The notes: a model not told the origin generated them from the sequence alone. Positions 1-9,336 are shown, numbered from the stretch's first letter. The stretch is DNA of 64,000 nt from Promethearchaeota archaeon (GCA_019058445.1 JAHPZA010000006.1:831063-895062), one strand, 5' to 3'. Program-made: numbers and translations.

Positions 1-31
1 ATAAGTAAAAGTAATAGTTTTCAATAAATCA

Positions 32-739
32 TTATCTTCCTGTAAATCTAGGTTCTCGTTTTTTCATGAAAGACTTCATCCCCTCTCCAAAATCCTTTGT
101 ACGTATGTTTTTACAATATAATTTGAATTCATGGTGTAAGGAAGGGATCATTTCATTAAACTGTGAGAAATTTAACATAGCTTTATTGTATCCAAGACAT
201 CTCGTAGGTAATTCAGCAATTTTTTCAAGATACTCTCTCGATTTCGCTTTAAATTCTGGCGCTGGATATACCTTAGTAATTAATCCAATATCCAAAGCTT
301 CCTCTGCATCAAGATGTCTTCCCGTCATTATTATTTCTGTTGCTCTCCCAAACCCCACTATTCGAGGTAATAACCAACTTGCTCCGCATAATATGCATAT
401 AGCTCGTGATGCGCGATGATCTCCTATTCTTAAATCATCGGCAGCTAAGCGAAAATCACAAGCTAAAGCTAATTCAAATCCTGCACCGAGGCAAAAACCA
501 TGGAGCAATGCGACCACTGGTTTTTGAATTTCTCGAATAAGATAAAGCATTCTTTGATGGGGCATTTCTGAACCATCCTCTAGTGGTTTAAATTTTACGC
601 CTTCTGGCCCCATACTCTTTAAATCATCTCCCGAGCAGAATGATTTACCATTACCTTCAATCGCTAGCACTCTTAAAGCTTTATTTCTCATATTTGCCTC
701 AAGAACATCAACAACTTCCATGATTAAAGGGTATTGCAA
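32..739 (-). CDS. Enoyl-CoA hydratase/isomerase (crotonase) family protein, N-terminus extends upstream
   Basis: Crotonase-superfamily enzyme acting on acyl-CoA thioesters in the cytosol. Visible blocks are the oxyanion-hole segment KSFCSGDD and HGFCLGAGFELALACD. The Glu in GAGFE (Glu144 of rat hydratase) is present. The stretch expected to carry the second catalytic Glu reads RIGDHRASRA, so plain hydration is doubtful. The coordinates start at the only canonical codon, a TTG. The conserved first strand (FENGIGTITLNRPNHLNA) lies in the same frame upstream, at about 740-799. No ATG, GTG or TTG precedes it before the in-frame stop at 872-874. An ATT at 830-832 with GGGG six bases upstream could be the real start. 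Family call is firm; start and substrate are uncertain. Confidence 0.85.
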   Translation of the reverse strand: MQYPLIMEVVDVLEANMRNKALRVLAIEGNGKSFCSGDDLKSMGPEGVKFKPLEDGSEMPHQRMLYLIREIQKPVVALLHGFCLGAGFELALACDFRLAADDLRIGDHRASRAICILCGASWLLPRIVGFGRATEIIMTGRHLDAEEALDIGLITKVYPAPEFKAKSREYLEKIAELPTRCLGYNKAMLNFSQFNEMIPSLHHEFKLYCKNIRTKDFGEGMKSFMKKREPRFTGR

Positions 740-1005
740 CGCATTAAGATGATTTGGTCGGTTAAGAGTTATAGTACCAATCCCATTCTCAAATCTATAT
801 ATAATATATTTATAATTTTTTTCTAAAGTAATATAAATCCCCTTTTGTTGAATAATTCTTATGATATATGGCTAATTGGGTATTATGTATGAATTACTAA
901 TAAATCTTCACAAACAAATGCTTTTTTTCGGGTATATAAAATTTAAGATAAAGATTTATTACTTATAACTGTTAATTAAGAATTAAATTCAATTAATTAA
1001 AAGAT

Positions 1006-1590
1006 GTGATATATTTGAATATAGAAGATGCCATCTATAAAAGACGCACAATCCGAAGATTCAAGCAGGATCCGATCCCCATAAAAACTCTAAAAAAACT
1101 CATTGATTATGCCCGTGTTGCTCCTGCTGGGAGTAATATACAAAGTATTGAATATATTATTATCAATACGCCTGAAATGACAGAAAATGTTTTTCCATTA
1201 GTTAAATGGGCCGCGTCACTTCCAAAAAAAGATCGAAATCCCGAGGTTTTTAGGCGTCCTACTGCATATATCATTGTTCTTGTGAATACAAATATTAAAA
1301 AGAACTATTTTGAATATGATATAGGTGCTGCAGTGGAAAACATTCTCTTAGGAGCTATGAAATTCAATATCGGGTCGTGTTGGATGGGATCATTTAATGG
1401 AAGAAAAATTAGAAAGCTCCTTAAAATTCCAGATTATTATGAAATTACACATGTAATAAGTCTAGGGTATCCTGATGAGGAATCAGTCATGGAACTATAT
1501 AAAGATTCTTTTAAATATTGGAAAGATGAAAACTGGATTATGCACGTCCCTAAAAGAGCCATAGATGATATAATTTTTAAGATATTATAA
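1006..1590 (+). CDS. Nitroreductase family protein
   Basis: Small FMN-dependent nitroreductase-fold protein (194 aa), expected to be a cytosolic NAD(P)H-linked reductase of unknown substrate. The N-terminal RRTIRRFKQDPIP block (FMN-phosphate arginines), the APAGSN segment and the central DIGAAVENILLGA helix are typical. The C-terminal half around GSCWMGSF and ISLGYPDEE is also characteristic. The start used is GTG; a TTG three codons later, just before NIEDAIYKRR, is an alternative. The gene is divergent from the crotonase to its left across about 200-270 bp of AT-rich promoter DNA. It lies 53 bp upstream of a second crotonase on the same strand, so the two may be co-transcribed. Confidence 0.88.
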   Translation: MIYLNIEDAIYKRRTIRRFKQDPIPIKTLKKLIDYARVAPAGSNIQSIEYIIINTPEMTENVFPLVKWAASLPKKDRNPEVFRRPTAYIIVLVNTNIKKNYFEYDIGAAVENILLGAMKFNIGSCWMGSFNGRKIRKLLKIPDYYEITHVISLGYPDEESVMELYKDSFKYWKDENWIMHVPKRAIDDIIFKIL

Positions 1591-1643
1591 AAAATCTTTT
1601 TTTAATTAATTTTTCAGCAATTTTTATATAGTAAAAAATTCAA

Positions 1644-2486
1644 ATGTATTTTATGAATTTTGAACAATTATTATATGAAGAGAAAGATAAAGTAGCGTGG
1701 ATTACTTTAAATCGACCAGAAGTTTTAAATGCCTTAAGTATGAATCTTTCTGACGAACTAGTTGAAGCTCTTCAGATTATCCAACAATCAAAAAGATTAA
1801 AATTTTTAGTTATCAAAGGTGCAGGAAATAATTTTAGTGTAGGTGATGATATTAAGGAAATGATGAGATGGGGAGATGCAAATGGAATTATGCGAAGAGC
1901 AAGGTATTACCAGAATATGGCAAATCAGCTTGAAGAATTAGATAAAATTACCATAGCGGCAGTAGATGGCTATGCAGTGGGTGGAGGTTTGGAAATAACT
2001 ATGGCAGTTGATTTTGTAATTGCGACTGAGCGCGCAAAATGGGGTATGCCTGAGGTTGATGTGGGGATTACTCCGGGTTGGGGGGGAACAACAAGGTTAG
2101 CCCGACTCATTGGTCGTCGCAGAGCAAAAGAAATCAATTTAATTGGAGCATTACATCCTGCTAAACGAGCAGTTGAGTGGAATCTCTGGAATAGAGTTGT
2201 TCCAAATGATAAACTTGATGATGAAGTAGAAAAATTATTAGAAGTCCTCCATTCTAAAAATCAGCAGGGAGTTCGTCAATTGAAATTCATCATAAACCGC
2301 GGTGTTGAATGTGATCTTTATACTGCACAAGGATTTGAAGCCATATCAGCTGGATTAACAGGTGCAGTTAGTGGGATGTGGAAGATAAAAGATGCCGACC
2401 AAGGTAAGGGAGTGGTGGGTTTTTCCAGAAAAGATAGTCTATGGAATAAGCGTAGAAGTCTTGCAAAAGATTTTTGGACAGATTAA
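1644..2486 (+). CDS. Enoyl-CoA hydratase (crotonase family), both catalytic glutamates present
   Basis: Probable true enoyl-CoA hydratase: hydration of trans-2-enoyl-CoA in beta-oxidation-like acyl-CoA metabolism. The N-terminal WITLNRPEVLNAL strand is present. The oxyanion-hole glycines sit in NNFSVGDDI (about 62-70) and DGYAVGGGLE (about 108-117). Both catalytic glutamates are visible, E117 in GGGLE and E137 in MPEVDVG. The GITPGWGGTTRL loop is also standard. At 280 aa it is about 20 aa longer than usual, with a C-terminal GVVGFSRKDS tail. ATG at 1644 is used; a second ATG three codons later (MNFEQLL) aligns better with the family. It follows the nitroreductase on the same strand. Confidence 0.92.
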   Translation: MYFMNFEQLLYEEKDKVAWITLNRPEVLNALSMNLSDELVEALQIIQQSKRLKFLVIKGAGNNFSVGDDIKEMMRWGDANGIMRRARYYQNMANQLEELDKITIAAVDGYAVGGGLEITMAVDFVIATERAKWGMPEVDVGITPGWGGTTRLARLIGRRRAKEINLIGALHPAKRAVEWNLWNRVVPNDKLDDEVEKLLEVLHSKNQQGVRQLKFIINRGVECDLYTAQGFEAISAGLTGAVSGMWKIKDADQGKGVVGFSRKDSLWNKRRSLAKDFWTD

Positions 2487-2658
2487 AAGTTAGGTATTAT
2501 GGAAGAAAAATTCTTTCTATTAATTGTTTTAAAATAAAACTATAAATAGGAGGAGAATTAATTTTTTACCTAAAAGTATATATTATTTTTAATCTATAAT
2601 TAACAAGGGTTTGAGAATACTTATTAAAATAAATTTGTAGAGTTTTCATATTTTAGAT

Positions 2659-3465
2659 ATGTCAAATATAAAAAATGAAATTAGGGAAAAGTATAAGGAT
2701 ATATTTGAATACTCATTGGATTTTATATATCTTAACGATTTAAAAGGGAATTTTATCGATGCCAATGATATTGCATTAGGAGCTCTAGGATACGAAAGAG
2801 ACGAGTTATCGAAAATCTCATTTGATGATTTAATCGATGAGGATCAAGTGAAAATAGCATTGAATGTTATAAAAGAGATGACTGAAACTGGCAAACAAGC
2901 CAAACCGGGTGAATATAAACTTAGGACTAAGGATGGTAATTATATTTATATTGAAGCATATTCCATCCCATTGAAAAAAGAAGGAAAAGTACATGCATTT
3001 TTAGGATTTGCTAAAAATATTACTGAGCTTAAAATTGCGGAAAAACACTTAAACGAGGCTATGGAGAGGTATCGGGCTCTTTATGAAAATACACCTTTTG
3101 CTATTTTGCTAATTAACTCAAAAGGAGTAATTGAAGATTGTAATCCAAGGACCGTCGAATTATTCGGTTATAAAAAAAATGAATTACTCGAAAAAGAATT
3201 TAGAACACTCGGAGCTATTCAGTCTAAGGATCTCCCTATGCTTCTGGATCTCTTTAAGCGCATGGTAAGTGGAGAAATTTTACACAGAGTTGATTTACAA
3301 TTGAGGAAAAAAGATGGAAACCTAATATGGACAAATCTTCAGGCTTCTCTCGTTAGGATAGGTAAAGAATTATTTGTCCAAGCAATATTTCATGACATAG
3401 ATCAACATAAAAAGGAAGATCTCGCTATGCAAGAGGAGCTTGAAAGATTAAGAAAAAAATTATAA
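2659..3465 (+). CDS. PAS-domain signalling protein with two PAS domains and no output domain
   Basis: Cytosolic sensor-type protein of 268 aa containing two PAS domains in tandem (about 12-125 and 135-250). The first carries YSLDFIYLNDLKGNFIDAN; the second carries ENTPFAILLINSKGVIEDCN and ends in a PAC segment (LFVQAIFHDID). A short charged helix, possibly a coiled coil for dimerisation, follows (EELERLRKKL). No histidine kinase, cyclase or DNA-binding domain is present, and no membrane segment. It may act as a stand-alone adaptor of a two-component-like network. Ligand unknown. The upstream 170 bp are AT-rich with no evident Shine-Dalgarno, suggesting a leaderless or short-leader transcript. 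Confidence 0.88.
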   Translation: MSNIKNEIREKYKDIFEYSLDFIYLNDLKGNFIDANDIALGALGYERDELSKISFDDLIDEDQVKIALNVIKEMTETGKQAKPGEYKLRTKDGNYIYIEAYSIPLKKEGKVHAFLGFAKNITELKIAEKHLNEAMERYRALYENTPFAILLINSKGVIEDCNPRTVELFGYKKNELLEKEFRTLGAIQSKDLPMLLDLFKRMVSGEILHRVDLQLRKKDGNLIWTNLQASLVRIGKELFVQAIFHDIDQHKKEDLAMQEELERLRKKL

Positions 3466-3496
3466 AAAAAATAAGAAAGAATTCAGCTCTATTTAA

Positions 3497-4105
3497 TTAC
3501 CATATCTCAAATTTTTCATCAAGTTTTGTCCCGTAAACCAGTAAGTACGGAATTAACAAATCCCATACACTCTGAAGGGCATTAATTAATATAACCAATA
3601 CAACCCAATATTCCAAACCTTGAGACCCAAAAAGAGCTAAATACACAATTATATTTAATATTACCATAACTACTATTCGAAATACTGTCCCTAATACTCC
3701 ATAAACGATAAATTTCTTTCGATCTTTTAATATTTTACTTTTTAATACACCTTCTTCTCGTTTATATAATTTTAACAAGACGATTGGAACAATTATTAAG
3801 GATATGGTCGCAGCAAATTTCATTAAAGGGCCAATTGGAGCAAAAGGATCAAAGGGCATGAGAAGAACCATACCAATGATACAACATAAAATCCCGGCTA
3901 TAGGACCAAATATTAAAAAGCATGCAACCCATATGATTGATACTGGATCAAAAAAAGCCATCCCTTCTGGCGTCCTCGGTAAAATGGGAACAAGAAAAAC
4001 CGAAACAACAAGAGAAAGAGCACTAAAAATAGCTGCTCCAGCTAATTGTATTGTTAGCTGAGTTCTTTTAGGCATAAAAGTTTCTTTTTCTTCTGAACTA
4101 GACAT
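3497..4105 (-). CDS. ECF transporter S component-like membrane protein
   Basis: Polytopic membrane protein (202 aa) with five or six hydrophobic helices, resembling substrate-binding S components of energy-coupling factor vitamin transporters. Evidence is the N-terminal TQLTIQLAGAAIFSALSLVV helix, the loop FFDPVSIIWVACFLIFGP, and a Gly/Pro-rich middle membrane region followed by a basic loop (KLYKREEG). S components bind a vitamin or cation and work with EcfT and EcfA ATPases, none of which is encoded here, so it would have to share a module from elsewhere. Substrate cannot be told. It lies downstream of the VTT-family gene on the same strand, separated by 310 bp, so probably has its own promoter. 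Confidence 0.72.
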   Translation of the reverse strand: MSSSEEKETFMPKRTQLTIQLAGAAIFSALSLVVSVFLVPILPRTPEGMAFFDPVSIIWVACFLIFGPIAGILCCIIGMVLLMPFDPFAPIGPLMKFAATISLIIVPIVLLKLYKREEGVLKSKILKDRKKFIVYGVLGTVFRIVVMVILNIIVYLALFGSQGLEYWVVLVILINALQSVWDLLIPYLLVYGTKLDEKFEIW

Positions 4106-4415
4106 TTTTTATCATATCTACTTAATTTTGAGTGATCTTTATATAATTATTTGAGAAAACTCAATATCTCACTATTTATAATAGTTTCGAAATAGAATTT
4201 ATATTTATCTAAGTATTCCATTCATTTAAATTTTTAAAAATTAAGGAGATATTTAATAATAAATAAAGAAACACCAAGATTTTTATATATACAAATTAAG
4301 TTTTGATTGTATATAAAAAAAATCTAAAATCCTCTAATTTCAATTTAATTTTAATCTACCCAATTTTGGAGTTATCTTTAATTTATTATAAAAAAATGAT
4401 ATAATATAAAAAGAA
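4106..4415. other. AT-rich intergenic region with an imperfect palindrome
   Basis: No coding potential seen. The one recognisable structure is an inverted repeat: TTTTATATATACAA at 4281-4294 facing TTGTATATAAAA at 4308-4319. It lies 3' of the VTT-family gene and about 175 bp upstream of the S-component gene. It could be a terminator-like hairpin, an operator or merely TATA-rich DNA. Confidence 0.4.
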
Positions 4416-5207
4416 TTATGATTCCTCTACTGCCTCTATTAGTTTTTCAACAGGTTTTTCTGCTTTAGGTGTAATTTTTACCATTACAGCAATTAATAAC
4501 CACATAAGATAAAGTAAAATAATACCAAGTATCCATTCCGTACCACCTTCTCCGCTGCCCTCCGCATAAGCCAATTCGATTGCAAACACACCTGCGAGCG
4601 CAAAAATAAACAGCATAATAAATCTACCTATAAACATATAAAAAATCGTCTTTTTAAGATCATACTTCACCATTCCTAAAGGTACCATAAGTAAAACGTC
4701 AGGTAGGGGAGTTAAGCCAAATATAATTATTACGCCGGGAATTGCTTTTGGTTTGCTTAAGATTATCTGGGCCCATCTATTTTGTACTTCAGGATCATCT
4801 TTACTCATGACATATTGTGCACCCTCTCCAATAAAATAATCCATTAAGTCTCCCACAGTATTTGCAATGGTAGCAAGAAGTACTAGAAGTAATATTAACC
4901 CCCAAGCAGGTAATCCATATGCTTTTATCCACACCGCAGAAAATAAAGTAATTGGCAATGCATAGGGAATTGGAAATGGAACAAGAGCCCCTAAAAAACA
5001 CACGAGCATGGTAAATCCCATAGCTATCCATATTGGCACTTTTTCAAGTTCACTTGATTCGAAAAAATTCTTAAGAGAAAAATACTCACCAAAATTGGGA
5101 TTTAATGCGGCTAAAATGGCAATGATAGTGATTGCTACAAATAATGCGATAAGAAATACATCAATTTTTTTCAAGGATTTTATATCTTTCATGATCATCA
5201 AAACCAT
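4416..5207 (-). CDS. VTT (DedA/SNARE-associated) family membrane protein
   Basis: Integral membrane protein of 263 aa with a VTT domain, the fold of DedA, TMEM41B and VMP1 proteins, which are linked to lipid scrambling or transport. An N-terminal helix (about 15-37) is followed by the VTT core. The core includes GALVPFPIPYALPITLFSA, the TIANTVGDLMDYFIG re-entrant segment and the signature FGLTPLPDVLLMVPLG. Two further helices follow, then an acidic C-terminal tail. In Asgard archaea VTT proteins are of interest as relatives of eukaryotic scramblases; the function here is inferred from family only. Start is ATG at 5207; MIMKDIKSL slightly downstream is an alternative. Confidence 0.82.
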   Translation of the reverse strand: MVLMIMKDIKSLKKIDVFLIALFVAITIIAILAALNPNFGEYFSLKNFFESSELEKVPIWIAMGFTMLVCFLGALVPFPIPYALPITLFSAVWIKAYGLPAWGLILLLVLLATIANTVGDLMDYFIGEGAQYVMSKDDPEVQNRWAQIILSKPKAIPGVIIIFGLTPLPDVLLMVPLGMVKYDLKKTIFYMFIGRFIMLFIFALAGVFAIELAYAEGSGEGGTEWILGIILLYLMWLLIAVMVKITPKAEKPVEKLIEAVEES

Positions 5208-5397
5208 AATATAGTAATTTTAGTAATTTATTAACCAGATTTTGATTTGTTGTTAAACTAATATCTTTTTTATATTTATTCTTTTTCTTTTCTCCCAAAT
5301 TAAAGTTTGTACAAAAGATTAAATTTAAAACTAAATTCTTTTATGTTTTTTTCATAACTTTTATTTAAAAATCAAATGCAGGGGATTTGAGTAAAAG

Positions 5398-6249
5398 ATG
5401 ACGAATTTATTAGTAAGCTGTCCTTCTTGTTCTGAAAAGGGATATATTGATGTTTCAGAGGAAAGTTTGAAAGATGTGAAAAGAGGTTTACTAGCAGTCA
5501 ATATCCCACCAAATGTTATTTGTTCTCATTCTTTTATTATATACATTGATAATAATCTGGTAATAAGAGACTATTTCATCGCAGATTACCAATTTCAAAT
5601 CGAAATTCCGGTACTGGATACTCTTGGAGAGAAAAAGGATGTTATCGTTCCAGAAAAATATTTAGTTAACTTAAATTTGATCAAGCTTAATGTTTCTGCG
5701 AATTTAATGACTTATATTCTCAAGTCAATTTTTTTAAAAAAGAAAGTACTAATAATTTCAGAGGAAACATTCTTGAACAACATTATCCTCAATTTCTTCA
5801 AGTATATAACACAAGATAATTTCTATTTAGACATCTCTATGATTTCTAATGAAAATTATAAACAAGAGAAAAAAAAATATAAAGATTATATGGTTTTTGA
5901 GGGTAGTACTATTATCAATAATGTAAAAAAATTAATCAATCCAAAGAAATTGGCTATAGAAAAAGATATTGTGCATCGATTTCTTTCCGACATGGACCTA
6001 AATTCAAGTTTATTAGTATTAAGAAACGATATTAATAAAATTTATTTATTTTCAAAATCGATTGTTGACGCAATTAATAGTCTTGATAAGAAAGAGAAAA
6101 TCAATATATTAAAGATAAATAAAAGCTTGGAAGAGACTCATAATGTTAAGATAAATAACTTATATCTGGAATTTTTAGTAGATATTGTCAGAAATTATTT
6201 TGAGATTAATGTACCGAGTATTTTCGAAAGTTTCCATGATTTATTATAA
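5398..6249 (+). CDS. Uncharacterised zinc-site protein, paralogue 1 of 4 in the cluster
   Basis: Unrecognised 283-residue cytosolic protein, first of four paralogues in this 6-kb cluster. The N-terminal ~65 residues hold CPSC near residue 9 and VICSHSF near residue 40, a plausible Cys2-Cys-His zinc site. Around it are the family blocks KRGLLAVNIP and RDYFIADYQ. The C-terminal ~200 residues begin with a hydrophobic helix-strand unit (LMTYILKSIFLKKKVLIIS, then FLNNIILNFFKYITQD). They end in an alpha-helical segment containing VDIVRNYFEINVPS. No membrane segment. The other paralogues are at 6399, 7419 and 9337, all on the same strand. Function unknown; a signalling or trafficking adaptor is only a guess from the 7TM neighbours. 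Confidence 0.8.
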   Translation: MTNLLVSCPSCSEKGYIDVSEESLKDVKRGLLAVNIPPNVICSHSFIIYIDNNLVIRDYFIADYQFQIEIPVLDTLGEKKDVIVPEKYLVNLNLIKLNVSANLMTYILKSIFLKKKVLIISEETFLNNIILNFFKYITQDNFYLDISMISNENYKQEKKKYKDYMVFEGSTIINNVKKLINPKKLAIEKDIVHRFLSDMDLNSSLLVLRNDINKIYLFSKSIVDAINSLDKKEKINILKINKSLEETHNVKINNLYLEFLVDIVRNYFEINVPSIFESFHDLL

Positions 6250-6398
6250 CCGATAATTTACCTTGTGTAGAATACATTTAAATTATCGTCTTTTTTTACT
6301 TAGATTATTAACATCTATATTAAAAAATAGAGATGAAAATGCATTATAAATGGGGGATCCCTCTATAAATCCCTAATTAAGATAATAACCCTAGAAAA

Positions 6399-7238
6399 AT
6401 GACACTCCTTCAAGTTGTTTGTCCAAATTGTTCACAGAGAGGAAATATAGAAATATCTGATGGTGCTTTAAAGAGTGTTTCACGTGGACTCCTTGCTGTG
6501 AATGTTCCTGAAGGTACAATTTGTTCTCATTCATTTATTACATATATTGACAAAAATTTGAAGATTAGAGATTATTTTATTGCTGATTTCCAATATGAGC
6601 TACCTCACATAGGAGAAACTGAGAAGATTAAAGATATCTCATTTTCAGAGGAAATTGATTTAAGTTTAATTAAGCTAAATTTGCCAGCCAATTTGATTAC
6701 TTATATGATTAAATCAATTTTAATAAACCAAAAAATACTTTATCTCTCATCAGATTCCTTCATGAATCCTCATATGTTAGAATTTTTTCAAATAATAACA
6801 CAAGACAATTTTAAATCTAATATATCTTTTGAATCTGAAGAGGATTTCAAAAATAGAAAAAATGAATTAGAAGATTTTATGGTATTTCAGGGAAGTGAAA
6901 TCATTAATAATGTTAATAATTTATTAAATCCAAAAAAACTTAAAGTGGAAAAAAAAATAGTGCAAAATTTTCTTTCTGAAGCAGATGTTAATTCTAGTTT
7001 AATACTATTAAAAAATGAACTTCAAAAGGCCTTCATGCTTTCAAATTCAATAGTAGAAACCATCCAAAAAATGAATAATATTAATAAGCTTAATATTTCT
7101 AAACTTGGCAAAAATTTAGAGAAAAGTTATAAATTTAAAATAAATAATGAATACTTAGATTTTCTACTTGATATAGTTAGAGGTTATTTCGGTATTGATG
7201 TACCTAGTCCTGCTGAAAGTTTTTATAAACTATTATAA
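6399..7238 (+). CDS. Uncharacterised zinc-site protein, paralogue 2 of 4
   Basis: Second member (279 aa) of the same family: CPNC near the N-terminus, SRGLLAVNVPEG, TICSHSFITYIDKN and RDYFIADFQ. The conserved second half has ITYMIKSILINQKILYLS and FFQIITQDNF, then a MVFQGSEIINNV block and a terminal LDIVRGYFGIDVPS helix. Spaced 149 bp from paralogue 1, enough for its own promoter. No Shine-Dalgarno is obvious ahead of the ATG. The family is absent from the functional families I can name; the identity pattern shows the zinc-site half is the more strongly conserved part. Confidence 0.8.
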   Translation: MTLLQVVCPNCSQRGNIEISDGALKSVSRGLLAVNVPEGTICSHSFITYIDKNLKIRDYFIADFQYELPHIGETEKIKDISFSEEIDLSLIKLNLPANLITYMIKSILINQKILYLSSDSFMNPHMLEFFQIITQDNFKSNISFESEEDFKNRKNELEDFMVFQGSEIINNVNNLLNPKKLKVEKKIVQNFLSEADVNSSLILLKNELQKAFMLSNSIVETIQKMNNINKLNISKLGKNLEKSYKFKINNEYLDFLLDIVRGYFGIDVPSPAESFYKLL

Positions 7239-7418
7239 GGATTAAAATTTCGAATAATAAGCTCCAGATACCTTAAATTCGCTCAATTTTTTCAATTTTC
7301 TAACCTAAAAAAAAAGAAATTAATATAAATGATTTATATCTTTTTTACTTCTAAAATATATTATAAACCCAGATATACATGAACGGATTATATATTAAAA
7401 GCAAAACTAGATAAGCTC

Positions 7419-8264
7419 ATGGTGCAAATATTAATAAGATGTCCCGCTTGTAAGGAGAATGGATTTATAGAAGTTGAAGAGAATGCGATGAAAAATGTCA
7501 CTCGGGGACTTTTAGCGGTAAATATAGAAACTAATACAATTTGTGAACATTCTTTTATAGTTTATTTAGATAAAAATCTAAAACTCAGAGATTATTTCAT
7601 GGCTGACTTTAAGATAAGAATTCCTAAAGTAGCCTCAATTGAAAAAAAAAAAGAAATAAAAATTCCTGGTTCTGAAATAATAGATTTAGATTTAATCAAG
7701 ATTAATATGCCCGCAATACTAATAACTTATATTATAAAATCAATCTTATTTAAGAAGAAAGTAATCATTCTTTCAGATGAGTCTTTTTTATATACTCATA
7801 TTATTAATTTCTTCAATTATATTACTCAAGATTCCTTTGAAATCGATATCTCTTTAATTTCTAAAGAAGAATATAACCAAAACAAGAAATTATTTAAGAA
7901 TGATATGGTCTTTGAGGGATCTAAAGTAGTTAATAATGTGGATAAAATTGTCGACCCAAAAAAATTAAAAGTAGAAAAGAAAATTGTTCAACATTTTATG
8001 GCAGAATCAGAACCGTCTACAAGTCTCATTCTTCTTAAAAACGAATTTCATAAAACATATATTTTATCCAAGACAATTGTGGATTTTATAAAAAGTCATA
8101 AGGGAGCAGAAAAATTAAATGCGGCAAAAATTTTAGAATTTTTAGAAAAAACTCATGATATTAAAGTAGATACACCATACTTAAATTATTTATTTGAAAT
8201 TGTAAATCTTTACTTTGAAATTGAGGTTCCTACATTATATGATAGCTTTCTTGGATTCATTTAA
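7419..8264 (+). CDS. Uncharacterised zinc-site protein, paralogue 3 of 4
   Basis: Third member (281 aa). CPAC replaces CPSC, and the second half-site reads TICEHSF rather than CSHSF, shared with paralogue 4. TRGLLAVNIE, LKLRDYFMADF, ITYIIKSILFKKKVIILS and INFFNYITQDSF mark the family. The C-terminus LFEIVNLYFEIEVPT matches the others. The start is ATG (MVQILIRCPAC), matching the position of MPQIQIRCPSC in paralogue 4. It is followed by a 7TM gene, so the order from here is zinc protein, 7TM, zinc protein, 7TM. That suggests a duplicated two-gene unit. Function unknown. Confidence 0.8.
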   Translation: MVQILIRCPACKENGFIEVEENAMKNVTRGLLAVNIETNTICEHSFIVYLDKNLKLRDYFMADFKIRIPKVASIEKKKEIKIPGSEIIDLDLIKINMPAILITYIIKSILFKKKVIILSDESFLYTHIINFFNYITQDSFEIDISLISKEEYNQNKKLFKNDMVFEGSKVVNNVDKIVDPKKLKVEKKIVQHFMAESEPSTSLILLKNEFHKTYILSKTIVDFIKSHKGAEKLNAAKILEFLEKTHDIKVDTPYLNYLFEIVNLYFEIEVPTLYDSFLGFI

Positions 8265-8294
8265 GATTAATGTATAAGATTTAAAACCTTATAT

Positions 8295-8316
8295 AGTGTA
8301 TTCATCTAAATACACT
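8295..8316. promoter_or_regulatory. Perfect 8-bp inverted repeat upstream of 7TM gene
   Basis: AGTGTATT and AATACACT flank a six-base spacer, forming a perfect palindrome. It lies 31 bp after the stop of the zinc-protein gene and about 90 bp before the 7TM start. It could be an operator or a transcription-end hairpin. The core AGTGTAT/ATACACT also forms a hairpin arm inside the foldback element at 43796-43945. Confidence 0.4.
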
Positions 8317-8405
8317 GCTGTATTAAATGAACTATAAAGAAGTTTTAAATAAGTAATAATATGATATATTATTATAACTTAAAACCTCTCTATGCAGGTG
8401 TTTTA

Positions 8406-9122
8406 ATGGTATTTTTTCAATTATCCATGGGTAGAATTATAGCGATATATGTAGCTAATAGTATCATTTTTACATTCTTTATTTTTCTTGCATATAAAAT
8501 TCTCAAACAAAGTAAAAAAAAGCAAAATGTATACTTTAGCATGATGTATATTTCAGTTGCGATTGGAATTTTTATAAATTTCATCTATGCTCCCATGACT
8601 GACCCAAACCTAATTATTTTCTTAAACTTTCTTACAAATTATTTTATTACTCTTGGAACTATATTTCTAACTGTATTTGTATTAATCCTTTTAAAAACCG
8701 AGAAAGTTTTTACTACGATAAAACAATTTACTCTCATTCTTATCTATGCAATATTACTCTTTTTTATGATTGTAATCCCTGATGGCGTTGAAGTAGGGCC
8801 ACATACCGGATGGTCTCCCCATTGGAGCTGGCCTCTTTTTATTTATGTAGCAATAGTCATAACATGTATGTCTGTAGGACCATCTCTCATTTATTCTATT
8901 AAATTATATAACAAATTCGAGGATGAATTAATAAAAAGGAAATGGAAATTTTTTATTATCGGGATGAGTGAACTCTTTGCTGTTCTTTATGGAACATTCT
9001 TTACCCATGCTCTTAATATTTCTCTAATCAGAAGCATATGGGCAATCATTGCACTGATATTATCTCTCACAGGGGCCTATTTAATTTATTATGGTGTAGC
9101 TAAAAAATTCAAAACTGATTGA
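8406..9122 (+). CDS. 7TM membrane protein (sensor-like), paralogue A
   Basis: Integral membrane protein of about 238 aa with seven hydrophobic helices, similar in layout to the 7TM sensor modules found N-terminal to some histidine kinases but lacking any kinase. An ORF opens at 8361. I prefer ATG 8406 because MVFFQLSMGRII then aligns with MVLCQVTTARII of the paralogue at 10305, and a GCAGGTG motif lies just upstream. Family marks are the loop PDGVEVGPHTGWSPHWSWPL before helix 5, the KRKWKFFIIGMSEL helix 6 start and a LIYYGVAKKFK tail. It sits between two zinc-site paralogues. Ligand and partner unknown. Confidence 0.78.
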   Translation: MVFFQLSMGRIIAIYVANSIIFTFFIFLAYKILKQSKKKQNVYFSMMYISVAIGIFINFIYAPMTDPNLIIFLNFLTNYFITLGTIFLTVFVLILLKTEKVFTTIKQFTLILIYAILLFFMIVIPDGVEVGPHTGWSPHWSWPLFIYVAIVITCMSVGPSLIYSIKLYNKFEDELIKRKWKFFIIGMSELFAVLYGTFFTHALNISLIRSIWAIIALILSLTGAYLIYYGVAKKFKTD

Positions 9123-9336
9123 TTAATCTCTTACTGTGTAGTACTTTTTTTTTCTTTTATTTAATTGTACAACATCATGAGAGTCAATTTTATTTAGTAA
9201 CAAGAAAAGAATAAAATAAATACAAAAGAATAATCATATTAAATTAACAATATTTTGAATATAATTGACGGATTAAGGTCAAAAAAATTTCTAAGAATTG
9301 TTGTTGAATAAAATAAATATCAAATTAAGGTAATTA

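Noticed and set aside
8361..8405. Upstream ATG for the first 7TM gene
   Set aside because: The extra residues (MIYYYNLKPLYAGVL) have no counterpart in the paralogue, while the ATG at 8406 aligns and has a ribosome-binding motif.
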